A DNA stretch of 64,000 bases from assembly GCF_024679095.1 (NCBI RefSeq), contig NC_066520.1, forward strand, positions 12,378,209-12,442,208, in the 5' to 3' direction. Origin of the DNA: Eriocheir sinensis (Eukaryota; Arthropoda; Malacostraca; Decapoda; Varunidae). Below the pieces are notes generated by a model. The model saw only the letters and a program-made list of their open reading frames with translations, searched no databases and was not told the origin of the DNA. A program made the position numbers and the translations under genes. Shown here piece after piece: positions 21,986 through 33,620 of this stretch. Positions within the stretch are counted from its first letter, which is position 1, and every line of letters begins with the position of its first letter.

Positions 21986-22530
21986 GAATATTTTTTTTTT
22001 TTTTACATCAGAGGAAACGGCTCAAGGGCAATAAAAAGAGTACAAAAAAAGCCCGCAACCCAAAAAAGCCCGCTACCAAAAAAAAAGCCCGCTACCAAAA
22101 AAAGCCCGCTACCAAAAAAGCCCGCTACCGAAAAAAAAGCCCGCTACCAAAAAAAGCCCACTAAAAAGCTCACACTAAAAAAAAGCCTACCAAAAAAGCT
22201 CCAAAAAAAAAGCCCATACCAAAAAAGCTGCTACCAAAAAAGCCCGCTACCAAAAAAGCCCACTACCAAAAAGCCTGCTACCAAAAAGCCCATAAAAAAA
22301 GGCCACTACAAAAAAACCCCGCTACAAGAAAAGCCCGCTAACAAAAAAAAAGCCCGCTACCAAAAAAAGCCCGCTACCAAAAAAAGCCCGCTACCAAAAA
22401 AAGCCCGCTACCAAAAAAAAGCCCGCTACCAAAAAAAGCCCGCTACCAAAAAAAGCCCGCTACCAAAAAAAAGCCCGCTCCCAAAAAAAGCCCGCTACCA
22501 AAAAAAGCCCGCTACAAAATAAAATAAAGT
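21986..22530 (+). mobile_element. S1 dispersed repeat with expanded internal array
   Basis: After a T run, GGAAACGGCTCAAGGGCAAT (about 22013) marks the S1 family. Inside it, AAAAAAGCCCGCTACC (16-18 bp, A number varies) is repeated about 25 times to 22515. Other S1 copies hold one copy of the related segment (for example AAAGACCGCTACTTG at 60.7 kb), so the array is a local expansion of an internal piece. Confidence 0.75.
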
Positions 22531-22726
22531 ATGGAGAAAGGCGGCAGGAAAGGAGTGTGAAGAAGGGGGAGGTTGGTGAAGTAAAGCGAAGAAGAGATGG
22601 AGGGGAGGAAGGGGGTGGGGAGAGGAGGGGAGTTTTAAATGGGTGTGTGTGTGCGTGTGTGACTTTACCTGTGGACTTGAATTTCGTGACTTTTTGTGAT
22701 TCAGAAAATTGGGCAGGTAAACGATA

Positions 22727-22766
<40 letters not shown>

Positions 22767-22946
22767 GGGTGGTCATTCTCTCCTCCCCTCGCTTCGCCCC
22801 TTCCCCTTAGTTTCCCTCCTGCCTCTCCTCTCCCTTCCTCTCATCTCCCCTCCTCCTCCCTTCCCCCTTCCCCCCTCTCCCCTGGCAGGCCTCCCCTCTC
22901 CCCCCTTCCTGCGCCCAGTCAACCAGAGTAGGAAAAGAGGGACTCG

Positions 22947-22950
<4 letters not shown>
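22531..22950. other. mixed non-coding, (CT)n at 22730-22760
   Basis: Purine-rich, short TG, CT run, then C/T-rich DNA. No gene. Confidence 0.6.

Positions 22951-23030
<80 letters not shown>
22951..23030. repeat. (CT)40 microsatellite
   Basis: Uninterrupted CT run. Confidence 0.97.
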
Positions 23031-23033
<3 letters not shown>

Positions 23034-23234
23034 GATGTTTTTTGTCGTTATTATTATTCCTCCTGCAACAATAACAGCTCCACCACCACCACCACCACCA
23101 CCACTGTCATCCACCAACCATCCACCTTCATCCACATATCACGCTGGTAGTGGTTGGGTTGGTCCTTACAATGCGAACCTCGGCCTGGGGGATGAATACA
23201 TGGATGTGTCGAGGACTGCACAGCTGGTATACAG

Positions 23235-23278
<44 letters not shown>

Positions 23279-23444
23279 TGTTGGGGTGCGTGCTTACTAT
23301 GCAGGTAAAATGTGACCTGTTTATCGACCAGCCAGGTAACGAGGAGGAGGAGGAGGAAGAGGAGGAGGAGAAATAATACTTGCGGGCACCGACAGCCTGT
23401 ACAATAACGTGTTGGTAATGGAATCTTTTGTCAGACATGCAAAT
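23031..23444. other. complex segment with (CAC)n, (TG)n, (GGA)n
   Basis: CAC at 23078-23103, TG at 23238-23277, GGA at 23340-23371. Sequence at 23104-23235 and 23280-23330 is complex, but I recognise nothing in it. Confidence 0.6.
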
Positions 23445-23478
23445 CACCGTGTGTGTGTGTGTATTCGCATGCCCCTGT

Positions 23479-23512
<34 letters not shown>

Positions 23513-23553
23513 TTGTTCCTTAAAGCTGGGGTGGACCATGTAGCACTGCAGCT

Positions 23554-23595
<42 letters not shown>

Positions 23596-23630
23596 ACACA
23601 CACACACACACACAAACACACACACGAAGT
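23445..23630. repeat. (TG)n-(GA)n, unique 45 bp, (CA)n
   Basis: TG at 23450-23503 with a short GA tail, then CA at 23557-23627. The TG and CA tracts are complementary and could form a hairpin. Confidence 0.93.
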
Positions 23631-23780
23631 TACATAAAACACACCACCAACACGACTCGCTAATAGGCCGAACCAATCACGATATAAAACAAAAAAACAA
23701 AAAAGATCATTAACATACCTTGAAAAGTCTCCCCTCGCCCTTGTTATAAAAAGAAAATGGGCCAAACGGATAGCAAAAGG

Positions 23781-23886
<106 letters not shown>

Positions 23887-24122
23887 AATAGTTGGATTGT
23901 GTGTTGCAGTCTCTTCCTTAAATATATCACTTTCTCCCTTCCCTCCTCCTTCTCTCTCCCTCTTTCTTCCTTCTTCGTCTCGTTCTTTCTTCCTTCCTTC
24001 CTTCTTTCCCTCGCCTCCAGTCTTCATTCCTTCTACTTCCTCCTTCTTTAATCTTCTCCTCCACACTCATCTTTCTTCTCCCCTTCTTCCCTCCCTCATT
24101 CGTTTTCGTTCCTCCTTCTCAT

Positions 24123-24150
24123 TGTGTTGTACTTATGAGATTTCAGTTGG

Positions 24151-24190
<40 letters not shown>

Positions 24191-24243
24191 CATCAGAAAG
24201 AAAGAAATGGGAGAGATTGTGTTGTACTTATCAGATTTCAGTT

Positions 24244-24302
<59 letters not shown>

Positions 24303-24350
24303 ATCCATCTATCTATCTATCCATCAAAAAGAAAGAAATGGGAGAGATAG
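24123..24350. repeat. tandem duplication including (CT)n and (TATC)n
   Basis: TTGTACTTATSAGATTTCAG followed by TTGGTCTCTC occurs at about 24127 and 24221. Both units end with CTATCTATC and AAAGAAAGAAATGGGAGAG. The CT tract is longer in the second copy. Confidence 0.95.
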
Positions 24351-24657
24351 GAAAATACACTAAGAGAATTAACTAGAAAAGAAAATAGAAAATAATACAA
24401 GAAAAAAATGTAACAGACTGGGAGAAATGATGATCAGAAAATATGGATTGAAGGAAAAAACAAGAAAACTAGAAAAATAAAATAGAACTGGGAAAACTAA
24501 GACAGAAATGGGGAAAATAAGATGAGACAGGGAATAACTGGGAAAAAGATGAGGAAAAACAGAGGAAGGGGAAAAAAATTGAGAAAAGAAAACTTTGGAA
24601 AATAGAGGAAAATGGTGAAAAAAATCGTAGCTCACCCCATGATGTTATTGCACGGCT

Positions 24658-24697
<40 letters not shown>
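24351..24697. repeat. A/G-rich tract with GGGAAAA motifs, then (CA)n
   Basis: Degenerate GGGAAAAACTAAGACAGAAAT-like motifs at 24470-24600. CA at 24660-24697. Confidence 0.75.
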
Positions 24698-24699
<2 letters not shown>

Positions 24700-24904
24700 A
24701 TAAATATAGCTCGCTTACCCAAATCCTCTTCCCTTTTCTCTCTCCGTTCTTCCTTTCCTCTCTCCCCTTTTCCCTCCCTCCAATCCTCTTTCCCTCCCTT
24801 TTCTACCCTTTGACCTATATTTGTTTATTTATTTTATCAGTTGAGGAGGAAGAGGAAGAGGAAGAAGAGTACAGAATGACCCTTTACCCTTTTTTCTCCT
24901 ACCC

Positions 24905-24908
<4 letters not shown>

Positions 24909-24990
<82 letters not shown>
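24909..24990. repeat. (CT)41 microsatellite
   Basis: Perfect CT run. Flanked by C/T-rich DNA from 24700 and CCTTACC motifs to 25035. Confidence 0.97.
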
Positions 24991-24993
<3 letters not shown>

Positions 24994-25030
24994 CTTACAT
25001 TCCATGCCTTACCTTACCTTACCCTACTTA

Positions 25031-25070
25031 CCTTTATTCCTCCTTCCATCTCTCCCTTCTGCAGGTAAAG
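25031..25070 (+). other. candidate recursive splice site RS-2
   Basis: A 30-nt pyrimidine tract ending CCCTTCTGCAG at 25064 abuts GTAAAG at 25065-25070. Acceptor strength looks high. The donor is acceptable but not perfect. Confidence 0.35.
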
Positions 25071-25082
25071 AGATACAGACAC

Positions 25083-25140
25083 GGAGGAGGAGGAGGAGGA
25101 AGAGGAGGAGGAGGAGGAGGAAGAGGAGGAGGAGGAGGAG
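25083..25140. repeat. (GGA)n array
   Basis: GGA units with GAA variants. Confidence 0.95.
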
Positions 25141-25245
25141 CATTATAGCGTCCAATCAGGCTAAGGTATGGGCCTCGTGACGTCACATCCGCAGCCCAGG
25201 AATGACGTAACGCAGGTGTGTGTGTCGCATTGGGCGGCGGTGATC
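25141..25245. promoter_or_regulatory. promoter-like cluster: CCAAT, CRE, CRE-like, GC box
   Basis: CCAATCAGG from 25152, the palindromic CRE TGACGTCA at 25178-25185, TGACGTAA at 25203-25210 and GGGCGG near 25232. These are classical binding motifs of NF-Y, CREB/ATF and Sp-type factors within 90 bp. No transcript is identified downstream. Confidence 0.4.
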
Positions 25246-25247
25246 TC

Positions 25248-25800
25248 CTCCCCCCCCCCTCCTCCTCCTCCTCCTCCTCCTGCTGCTACATCGCCTTATC
25301 CTTTTATTTTCCTACCCACTATTTTCTACTTACTCTGCATTCTCGGTTTCTTCCCTTCTTAACTTCTCTTCTTTCTCTTCTTCTTCTTCTTCTTCTTTTT
25401 CTTCTTTTTCTTTTTCTCCTTCCTCTTCTTCTTATTCTCCTTCTTCTTTTTCTTCTTCATCTTCTTCATCTTCTTCATCTTCTTCTTCTACCTCCTCCTC
25501 CTCCTCCTCTTCCTCCTCCTCCTTTCCATTTGTTCCTCCATTCTTAATTCTCGCATATGTTCTCAACAGCCATTGTCTTTACGAAATTTCTGCTTTATAT
25601 TTTTTTTCTTTCTTCCTCTATTTTATTTTACGTCTCCATATCTTCTTCAGTATTAAATTATTCCTCCTCCTTCTATTTCTTCTCCTTTTCCTTCCCATCG
25701 TCTTCTTACTCGTTCTCATACCTCTCATACTCTCCTCTATTCCTATCTACTTCCTCCTCCTCCTCCTCCTCCTCCTCCTCCTCGACGCGAAGGAGTGGAG
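25248..25800. repeat. (CTC)n and (CTT)n pyrimidine tracts
   Basis: CTC at 25258-25285, CTT-rich at 25371-25530, CTC at 25755-25783. Confidence 0.85.
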
Positions 25801-25964
25801 GTGGTGGAGAGTGTTTGTCTTGCATTGGCTGTGGATGACTCGATTACAGAGAGAGAGAGAGAGAGAGAGTAATTTCGAGAATGTTGTTTTATTCAGAATG
25901 TTTTTATGCGAACTCGGTATTTATCGGAATTTCTTTTTGTCATTTTTCTCTTCTTTTTTCTTTC

Positions 25965-25965
<1 letters not shown>
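25801..25965. other. short complex segment with (GA)n
   Basis: GA at 25847-25869, otherwise unremarkable. Confidence 0.5.

Positions 25966-26043
<78 letters not shown>
25966..26043. repeat. (CT)39 microsatellite
   Basis: Perfect CT run. T/C-rich DNA follows to 26285, then CTC at 26286-26311. Confidence 0.97.
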
Positions 26044-26047
<4 letters not shown>

Positions 26048-26418
26048 CATTCCCATCCTTCCAAACTACACTTCAATTTTTTTTCTCTCTTTTTTCCTTT
26101 TTCGTTCCTCTGTGTCCTTTTGCCGCTTCACTTCTTTTCTCTCATTTTTTCTCTCTTTTTCGTTTCCCATTTTTATTCTGTCCTGTTTCCCCTCTCCTTT
26201 TTTTTTATTCAGCCATGCATGTTTCCTTCTGTTAACGTCTTGCTATATTTTTTCTCGTCGTCCATTTATTTTTTTGTTCTGTAACCCTCCTCCTCCTCCT
26301 CCTCCTCCTCCTTGGCGCGTATCCTTAACGTCTTGAACTTATTACGTATTTTTCTTCTATTTTTGCTTCCACGAACTCGAGAAGGCTTGCTCTTTGTCCC
26401 TGTCCCTCTGTCTGCTCC

Positions 26419-26574
<156 letters not shown>

Positions 26575-26626
26575 CATACACAGAAAGTTCAAGAATCTTA
26601 GTGAAAAAGAAGTATAAAACCTTAAC

Positions 26627-26628
<2 letters not shown>

Positions 26629-26660
<32 letters not shown>

Positions 26661-26702
26661 AATAGTACCCCCTGGTAGGCCTTTATATCCCGACCTGCGT
26701 AG

Positions 26703-26765
<63 letters not shown>
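26629..26765. repeat. (GA)n and (TG)n
   Basis: GA at 26629-26656 and TG at 26703-26765. Confidence 0.95.
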
Positions 26766-26768
<3 letters not shown>

Positions 26769-27299
26769 AGTTTAGGACGTGTGGGCGTGGCATGGGAGGA
26801 AAGGGCGTGTTGAGGGTAGCTAGTGACGTGATTTGCGTGGGCGGGAGATGAGAGGCGTTGAAGGGGGGGGCGAGGGGGTGATGTGGTGGCATAGGGAAAG
26901 GAGGTAAGGGGGGAGGGAAGGGAAGGGGAAGGATGAGAGGGTTGTGGCGGGTGGGGAATGGATAGGGAAGGTGGGAGGTAGATAAGAGTGGAGGGAAAAG
27001 AAGGTAGGTAGACATTATGGAAAAGATGTATAATTATGTGGTTGTAGGTTTGGAGGGTGGAATTTAGGAGGTGGGGGATGTTAAATAGGGGCGATGGGAG
27101 TTGTGATGAGTGGGGAAGGGAAGGTGTGGGTTGTGGTGGTGGTGGTGGTGGTGGTGGTGGTGCAGAGGAAGCGATGCACGTTGGAGTATGGTGGTGGTAA
27201 TTGGTGATTGATGGGCTTGCCGAGGTGTGCTTGGACTGCGCTGTGGTGGTGGTGGTGTTATTGGTAGTGTTGGAAGTCGTGGAGTGAGAAGTGGAAGCG
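26766..27299. other. G-rich non-coding with (GTG)n
   Basis: Degenerate GGGAAGG/GGTAGG motifs. GTG at 27135-27163 and 27243-27255. Pro-rich minus-strand frames are composition artefacts. Confidence 0.6.
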
Positions 27300-27450
27300 T
27301 GCGTGCAGGTGGTGGCGGAGTGGTTAATCCATGGAACTGGTAAACAGGGAAACATAGAAGGTGTACCACGTTCGAGACCCACCGGCGGATGATCTCTTTC
27401 CACCACTGGGCTGAAGATCATAAGGTTGGTATTCTCAGCCATTTCGGTAG
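27300..27450 (+). mobile_element. tRNA-derived SINE-like element
   Basis: TGGCGGAGTGG (27311-27321) matches a pol III A-box, and CGTTCGAGACC (27369-27379) a B-box 58 bp downstream, the spacing of a Leu/Ser-type tRNA. The T-stem no longer pairs, so this is not a working tRNA. A non-tRNA body follows (CTGGGCTGAAGATCATAAGG) without an obvious poly-A tail. Confidence 0.5.
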
Positions 27451-28060
<610 letters not shown>

Positions 28061-28139
28061 TCTCCTGCCTGTCCACATGTTCCCAGCATTCATTCCAGCT
28101 TTTCCTGCCTCGCCTCGACCCTCGCCTGCTTCCTGCCTC

Positions 28140-28545
28140 CTCCTGCCTGCTGGTGGTGGTGGTGGTGGAGGTGGTAATGGTGGTGGCTTTAATGGATGTC
28201 GGTTTTAAATTGTGGTGTTGTGGATCTTTAGTTGTGAGGGTGGTAATGATGGTCGGTTTTGTTATTGGTGGTGATTGTAGTGGTGATAATGGTGGGTGTG
28301 ATGATCGTAGTTGTAGTAGTGGTTGGTGGATGTTGATAATGGTAGTGTCTGGTTGTGGTATTAGTGGTGAGGGATGGTTGGTGGTGGTAGTGGTTGTGAT
28401 CATGAGTGTTCTGTGGTGGTGGTGGTGGTGGTTAGCATGGTTTAATGGAGCTGGCAATGGTGGTTACTGGTGGTAGTGATGGTGGTGGTGGTAGTGGTAG
28501 TAATGAAGGTACTGGTGGTACTGGTGGTAGTGAGCGGGAAAGTCC
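28140..28545. repeat. degenerate GGT/GAT repeat
   Basis: TGGTGGTAGTGATGGTGG-like motifs throughout, with perfect GTG stretches at 28150-28170 and 28413-28432. Confidence 0.8.
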
Positions 28546-28599
28546 ATGAAAGAAACTCAAGCAACTTCCTCCGGCCTCTGACTTATTCAGGTAGAGAGG

Positions 28600-28830
28600 A
28601 AGGGAGGAGGAGGAGGAGGAGGAGGAGGAGGAGGAGGAGGAGGTGCGGTACTTGGCTCTCAGTACACTTAAAGCTTTGGGGTGCAAGAGAAGGGGGGTGA
28701 AGGGGTGAGGGTGGAAGGTGAGGGCTGAAGGTAAGGGGGGTGGGAACCTAAGGGAGGGATGTAAGGGTGAGCAGGGGAAGCAGAGGGAGGGTGAATAGGG
28801 TGGGAGAAGAGTGAGGAGGAGGAGGATGAA
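28600..28830. repeat. (GGA)n and GGTGAGGG minisatellite
   Basis: GGA at 28600-28641. Degenerate GAAGGTGAGGGCTGAAGG units at 28685-28810. Confidence 0.8.
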
Positions 28831-29640
28831 GAACAGAATTGAAGAGAAGAGGGAAGGAGGGGTGAATGTAGTGAAAGCAGAATAGAAAATGATTTAAAAA
28901 AAGGTAATAAAAAGAAAAGAAATTGGGAACAGGAGGAAGTAGACAGGAGGTAAAAAGAAGAGGAAGGAGGTGGTAGATAGGAAAGAAGGGAAGAAAGAGG
29001 CAGTTAGCGGTGCATGTTGTAGAAGAAGAGAAAGGGGTAAGGATTCAAAAGAGTGATGAGGAGAGAAAGGAAAAGAAGAAGAGATTGGAAAAATGGAGGG
29101 ATGAATGGAAGGAGTAGAAATGGATCAGGATGTAAAAGAGGAATTAGCAGAGAACAGAAGAAAACAAGAAAGAGGGGAATGAAATGAAGGAATAGGAAGG
29201 GAGAGAAAGAGAGGAGACAGATAAGAGAAGGAGAAAGTGGAGAAGTAAGAGGAAAGAGGAAGGAAGGAAACAGAGGAGAGAAGCAGGTAAACAAAGAGAG
29301 GAATGAAAATAAGAAATAGGAAAGGAGAAGAAGAAGACATAAGAGAAGCAGTTAGACGGGAGGAAGAAAGAGAGAGAAAGGGAAGAAGTAAGAGGAGAGA
29401 GAGGAAGAAAAGAATCCACAAAAGAGAGAAGCAGACAGACAGAAGACAGGGAGAGGAGAGAAGGAAATAAATAGGAGAGAAATTTGTTGACAGGAGAAAA
29501 GAAGAGGAGAGAAGGAGATGAATATGAAAGAAGCAGTAGACAAAAATGAGTGAAAAGAATGAAGGAGAAAAGTAGGAGAGAAATAAGGCAGACAAGAGCA
29601 AGGGAAAGAGAGAAAGAGGAAGAGAGAGGGAGAGAGGTGA
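28831..29640. repeat. purine-rich degenerate satellite
   Basis: GAAGTAAGAGGA(A/G)AGAG blocks near 29245 and 29385 (about 140 bp apart) and repeated AGAGAAGCAG motifs (29277, 29343, 29425). Homopurine, no coding signal. Confidence 0.65.
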
Positions 29641-29924
29641 GGTAAGGTAGAGAAGGAGGAAGGGGCGAGTGTATATATATATCGCTTTTAATAATGAAAG
29701 TAGGTGGGTATGTATTCCTCGTTGTATGTTGAGGCGAACACGAAGCACACGGCCCCACCAGCCAATAACAAGGCTGTCTGTTGGGGGCGGAGGGGAGGGG
29801 GGCGGGGGTCAGGGGGGGGGCGTGTATCCTTCCCTTGTCCCCCTTCCCAGTACCCTCCCACGCACACCAGCAGCAGCAGCGACTCCCACGGGGCACACCA
29901 CTCACGCCGGGGGAAACGCTGGCG

Positions 29925-29925
<1 letters not shown>
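29641..29925. other. complex segment with one CCAAT box
   Basis: Contains CCAGCCAATAACAAG near 29757 and a GC-rich stretch at 29780-29925. No gene recognised. Confidence 0.45.
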
Positions 29926-29969
<44 letters not shown>

Positions 29970-30012
29970 TTTTGGAAATCTTGTTATTATTTCTCATTAT
30001 ATATTACTTTTA

Positions 30013-30044
<32 letters not shown>

Positions 30045-30150
30045 AACGACCACCACCATCACTATCGCCACCACTACTACCACCACTAACTTCATCACCT
30101 TTACCACCATTATACCACCACCACCACCACCACCACCACCACATCACCTC
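29926..30150. repeat. (GA)n, (ACT)n, (CCA)n
   Basis: GA at 29926-29961, ACT at 30010-30045, CCA at 30116-30142. Confidence 0.93.
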
Positions 30151-31025
30151 CAGCCTTACCCAAAAGACGGATCCCAACAGAGGAGCAGTAAATCCTCGCC
30201 TTCGTTAGCCTGCAAGACCTCTCCCCTCCTCTCCCTCTCCCCTCTTCCTCTCTCCCCTTTCCCTCTCCCTCTCTCCCTTCCCTTCCACCTCATACCTTTC
30301 CCTCATTCTTCTCCATCTCTCCTCTCTCCCTCCGTTCCTTTCCTATCTCATCCCTATCCATCTTTCCCCTCTTCCTCTCTCCCCTTCCTTCCCTTGCTTC
30401 CTTTTCTTTTTTCCTCCCTTCCTTCCCCCTCATCTTTTTCCATCTTTCACCTCTCCCTCTCTTCCTCATCTTTCTCATTTTCTTTCCTCTCCCTTCCTTC
30501 CTTCCTCTTTTATTCCTCTCCTTTTTCCCCTTATTCCTCTCCTTATCCACCTCATCCATCTCATTTCTCTCCCTCTCCTCCCCGTGTCGCATGCCCTTCT
30601 GTCTTCAACCATTCTTTTTCCTTCCTTCTCTCTACTCCCCCTGCTGCTCTTCCCTCACCCTCGCTCCTTATTACTATCTCTCCTCTATCCCTCCCCTCTC
30701 GTGCTTCTCTTCCTTCCTCATTCCTCCCTTCTCTCCCACGCTTTCTATCTCCTTCCATCCTCCCTTTTTCCTGACCCCCTGTTTTACCTCCCTTCCTTTA
30801 CACTTCCCATTCCTCTCCGTCCGTCCTCTCTCCTCCATCCCTTCCCATCCTTCCCCTCTCTTCCACCCCTGTTCCCCGTCCCCCCCGCGCCTCCCCTCGC
30901 CGGGCTGATGGATGGCGGGGCGGCCACGAGCGCGTCCAGGCCGGGCTCGGGTGGGCGTTCGGGCTTCCTGGAACTAGTCTCGCGCCGGATTAGGTTCGGG
31001 AGACTCGGTGGGGCGGGAGGGGCGA
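30151..31025. repeat. pyrimidine-rich tract, then GC-rich patch
   Basis: CCTCTCCC-rich to about 30890. At 30890-31025 a GC-rich, CpG-containing patch has no recognised gene. Confidence 0.65.
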
Positions 31026-31029
31026 GGGA

Positions 31030-31560
31030 ATGCAGGAGAAGGGAAAGTAAAGAGTAGCTGGGGAAAGGGAACGACAGGGCAGGGAGAATAAAGTAGCGGG
31101 GGTGCTTGGGAGGGCGACAGGAGGGAGGAAAAGCAAAAGGTAGATAGCAGGGGTGGTAAGGTAGGAGGGTACAGGAAGGCCAAAAAAAAGAAGAAAAAAA
31201 AGGAATGCAAGAGAAGAAAACATAAAGTATAAAAAGGATAAATGACAAAGCGGCATGGGATAGGAAGGCAGGGAAATGCAAGGGAAGGGAAAATAATGGG
31301 TAGAGTAGAGGGGACACTTGGCAGGGTGGCAGAGGATAGACAGCAAAGGAGTGCAATGGAAGGGAGCATATAGGGTAGATAGGGTGCTTGGTTGGGTGGC
31401 AGGGAACAGGAAGGCAGAGAAATGCAATGGAAGGGAAAATAATGGGTAGAGTAGAGGGGACACTCGGCAGGGTGGCAGAGGTTAGACAGCAAAGGAGTGC
31501 AATGGCAGGGAGTGTAAAGGGTAGATAGGGTGCTTGGTAGAGTGGCAGGGGGTGAAGGAG
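31030..31560. repeat. satellite of about 73-bp monomers in 146-bp dimers
   Basis: GGTGGCAGAG begins at 31325 and 31471, 146 bp apart, within two nearly identical dimers (about 31257-31405 and 31406-31555). Each dimer has two related halves containing GGAATGCAA/GAGTGCAATGG.AGGGA. More diverged units extend up to 31030. Confidence 0.85.
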
Positions 31561-31714
31561 GCAAGGGAAAGGACAGGGGTAGTGAGAAAACTGGAAAACT
31601 TGAAAGGGAAAGGAAGATTAAGAATGACTAAGAAGAATGAGGAAAGGGAAGATTAAAGAGTAACTGGAACATTTGTAAGGGGAGCAGAGGTGAGAGGGAC
31701 ACATGAAGGCAAGG

Positions 31715-32035
31715 GAGAGTGGGAAGGTAATGAGGCAATATGTGTTCAGTGGGAAAGAAAGAAAGGGAAGGGAAGGGAAGGAAAAATAATCTGAGTTAGT
31801 GATATGCTAGGAAGGAAGGGGAAGGGAAGGGTTAGCATGAACGTGACAGTAACAAGCAAGACATTTTCCGGTGATGGGGTCGCTCCGCTTGAAGGGACGG
31901 AAGGGAAGGAAGGGGAGAACGTGACAGTGATAAGCTACACGCATTTCAGGGGTGGAAGCTGTCTCCGTGGAAGGGGGAAAGAGGGGAAATGACAGTGATA
32001 GCGTGGACACATTTCAGGGGAGGGGACCGGCCGGC
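31715..32035. repeat. duplicated block, copy A, with three internal units
   Basis: 31715-31915 is a near copy of 33429-33620 (shared GGCAATATGTGTTCAGTGGG-type and TTTTCCGGTGATGGGGTCGC blocks). Inside copy A the GTGACAGT..AAGC..ACATTTC.GGG.TGG..TC.CTCCG motif recurs at about 31840, 31919 and 31988, making three diverged units of about 70-78 bp. Confidence 0.85.
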
Positions 32036-32430
32036 TGGAAGGGAAGGAAGAGGAAGGGAAAGGAAAGATAGAGAAGGGATAGGGAAGGAAAGATAGAGAA
32101 GGGAAAGGAAAGGAAAGATAGAGAAGGGATAGGAAAGGAAAGATAGAGAAGGGATAGGAAAGGAAAGATAGAGAAGGGATGGGAAAGGAAAGGAAGGGAA
32201 AGGAAAGATAGAGAAGGGATAGGAAAGGAAAGATAGAGAAGGGAAAGGAAAGGAAAGATAGAGAAGGGAAAGGAAAGGAAAGATAGAGAAGGGAAAGGAA
32301 AGGAAAGATAGAGAAGGGAAAGGAAAGATAGAGAAGGGAAAGGAAAGGAAAGATAGAGAAGGGAAAGGAAAGATAGAGAAGGGATAGGAAAGGAAATATA
32401 GAGTAGGGAAAGGAAAGGAAAGAGAAGGGA
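32036..32430. repeat. minisatellite GGAAAGATAGAGAAGGG
   Basis: About 15 units of 21-26 bp built from GGAAAGGAAAGATAGAGAAG with GGGATA or GGGAAA linkers. Confidence 0.95.
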
Positions 32431-32935
32431 AGGAAAGGGAAAGGAGATAGGAGAAGGAAAGGAAAGAGAAGGGAGGGGAAGATAAGAGGAATGAAGGAAA
32501 GGAAAGAGAAAAGAACATAAAGGAAGAAAAGGGAAGGGAAAAGAAAGGGAAGATTAGAGAAGTTAAGAGAAAGGAAGGGAAGAGAAGGAAAGGAAAGGAT
32601 GGGATGGAAAGGGAAGGGGGAGGAAGGAAAGAAAAGGGAAAGGAAGAAAAGAAAAGGTGAAGGAAGATAAGATGTAGGTGGAGAAAAGAAGAGAAGGGAA
32701 GAAAAGAAAAGGTGAAGGAAGATAAGATGTAGGTGGAGAAAAGAAGAGAAGGGAAGGGAAGATAATTTGAAGAGAGAAGAAAATGGAAGAGAAAATGTGT
32801 TTAGATAGTGAGAGAAGGGAAGGGAAGAAAAGAAAAGGTGAAGGCGGGGAAGGGAAGAGAAGAGAAGAGAAGAGAAGATGAAGGTAGATGACAAAAGGGA
32901 AGAAGATCTAATGGAAGACAAGAAAAGGGGGGGAA
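32431..32935. repeat. purine-rich tract with 52-bp direct repeats
   Basis: AGATAAGATGTAGGTGGAGA within a longer block is repeated at about 32667 and 32721. Confidence 0.85.
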
Positions 32936-32939
32936 GGCA

Positions 32940-33335
32940 TCGTCCCACATACACAAGACATTCCAGGGAGATACATGGTGTGACTTAAACAGCTCGGATA
33001 CATACACGAAAAGCGATTCACCCCAACACCCAAGTTTATCAGCGAACCCCTTTGAGTAAGACCTGTCACTGCATGAATTCGTAACGGCGTGCAGACCAAA
33101 GGCGTAACCCGGACAGACTTGTGGACTGTATAACGTCAGGGCATAGATTTATACTCGTCTGGTTTACTTGTCACACTTCTCTACTTTCTATGCGCGGCCT
33201 TCAGTGCTTCAAAAGGAGACACATTCCGTCCTGGGCGTCTGGTTATGTTGTATTGATGGCGGGGCGTCGTGGGGAGGTAGGGAGGGAGGGAGGGAAGGCT
33301 GGTCGGTACGTGGGCGTGTTGTTAAGTCGAGAAAG
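32940..33335. other. complex unassigned sequence
   Basis: About 400 bp of ordinary base composition without microsatellites. No open frame longer than about 70 codons and no motif recognised. It could be unique intergenic DNA or an unrecognised old element. Confidence 0.4.
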
Positions 33336-33395
33336 ATAAATAGATAGATAGATGGATGGATGGATAGATAGATAAATAGATAGAGAGAGATTAAA
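33336..33395. repeat. (GATA)n/(GATG)n
   Basis: GATA and GGAT tetranucleotides with GAGA at the end. Confidence 0.93.
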
Positions 33396-33428
33396 CTTAG
33401 CCAAACTTTAATAACATGCACCAGGGAA

Positions 33429-33620
33429 AGTGAGAAGGTAATGAAGCAATATGTGTTCAGTGGGAAAGAAAGGGAAGGGAAGGGAAGGCAGAATAATCTG
33501 AGTTAGTGGTATGCTAGAAAGGAAGGGGAAGGGAAGGGGTAGCATGAACGTGACAGTAACAAGCAAGACATTTTCCGGTGATGGGGTCGCTCCGCTTGAA
33601 GGGAAGGGAAGGGAAGGAAG
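33429..33620. repeat. duplicated block, copy B
   Basis: Near-identical direct repeat of 31715-31915 about 1.7 kb away. Only the first of copy A's three internal units is present. Confidence 0.9.

Noticed and set aside
22040..22515. Array of short repeats that might suggest CRISPR
   Set aside because: The 16-18 bp GCCCGCTACC units abut directly with only a variable A run between them. There are no unique spacers, no cas genes and the genome is eukaryotic.
31935..32954. 339-codon minus-strand frame
   Set aside because: Translation of the GGAAAGATAGAGAAGG minisatellite and purine tract. The periodic Phe-Leu-Ser repeats follow the DNA unit.
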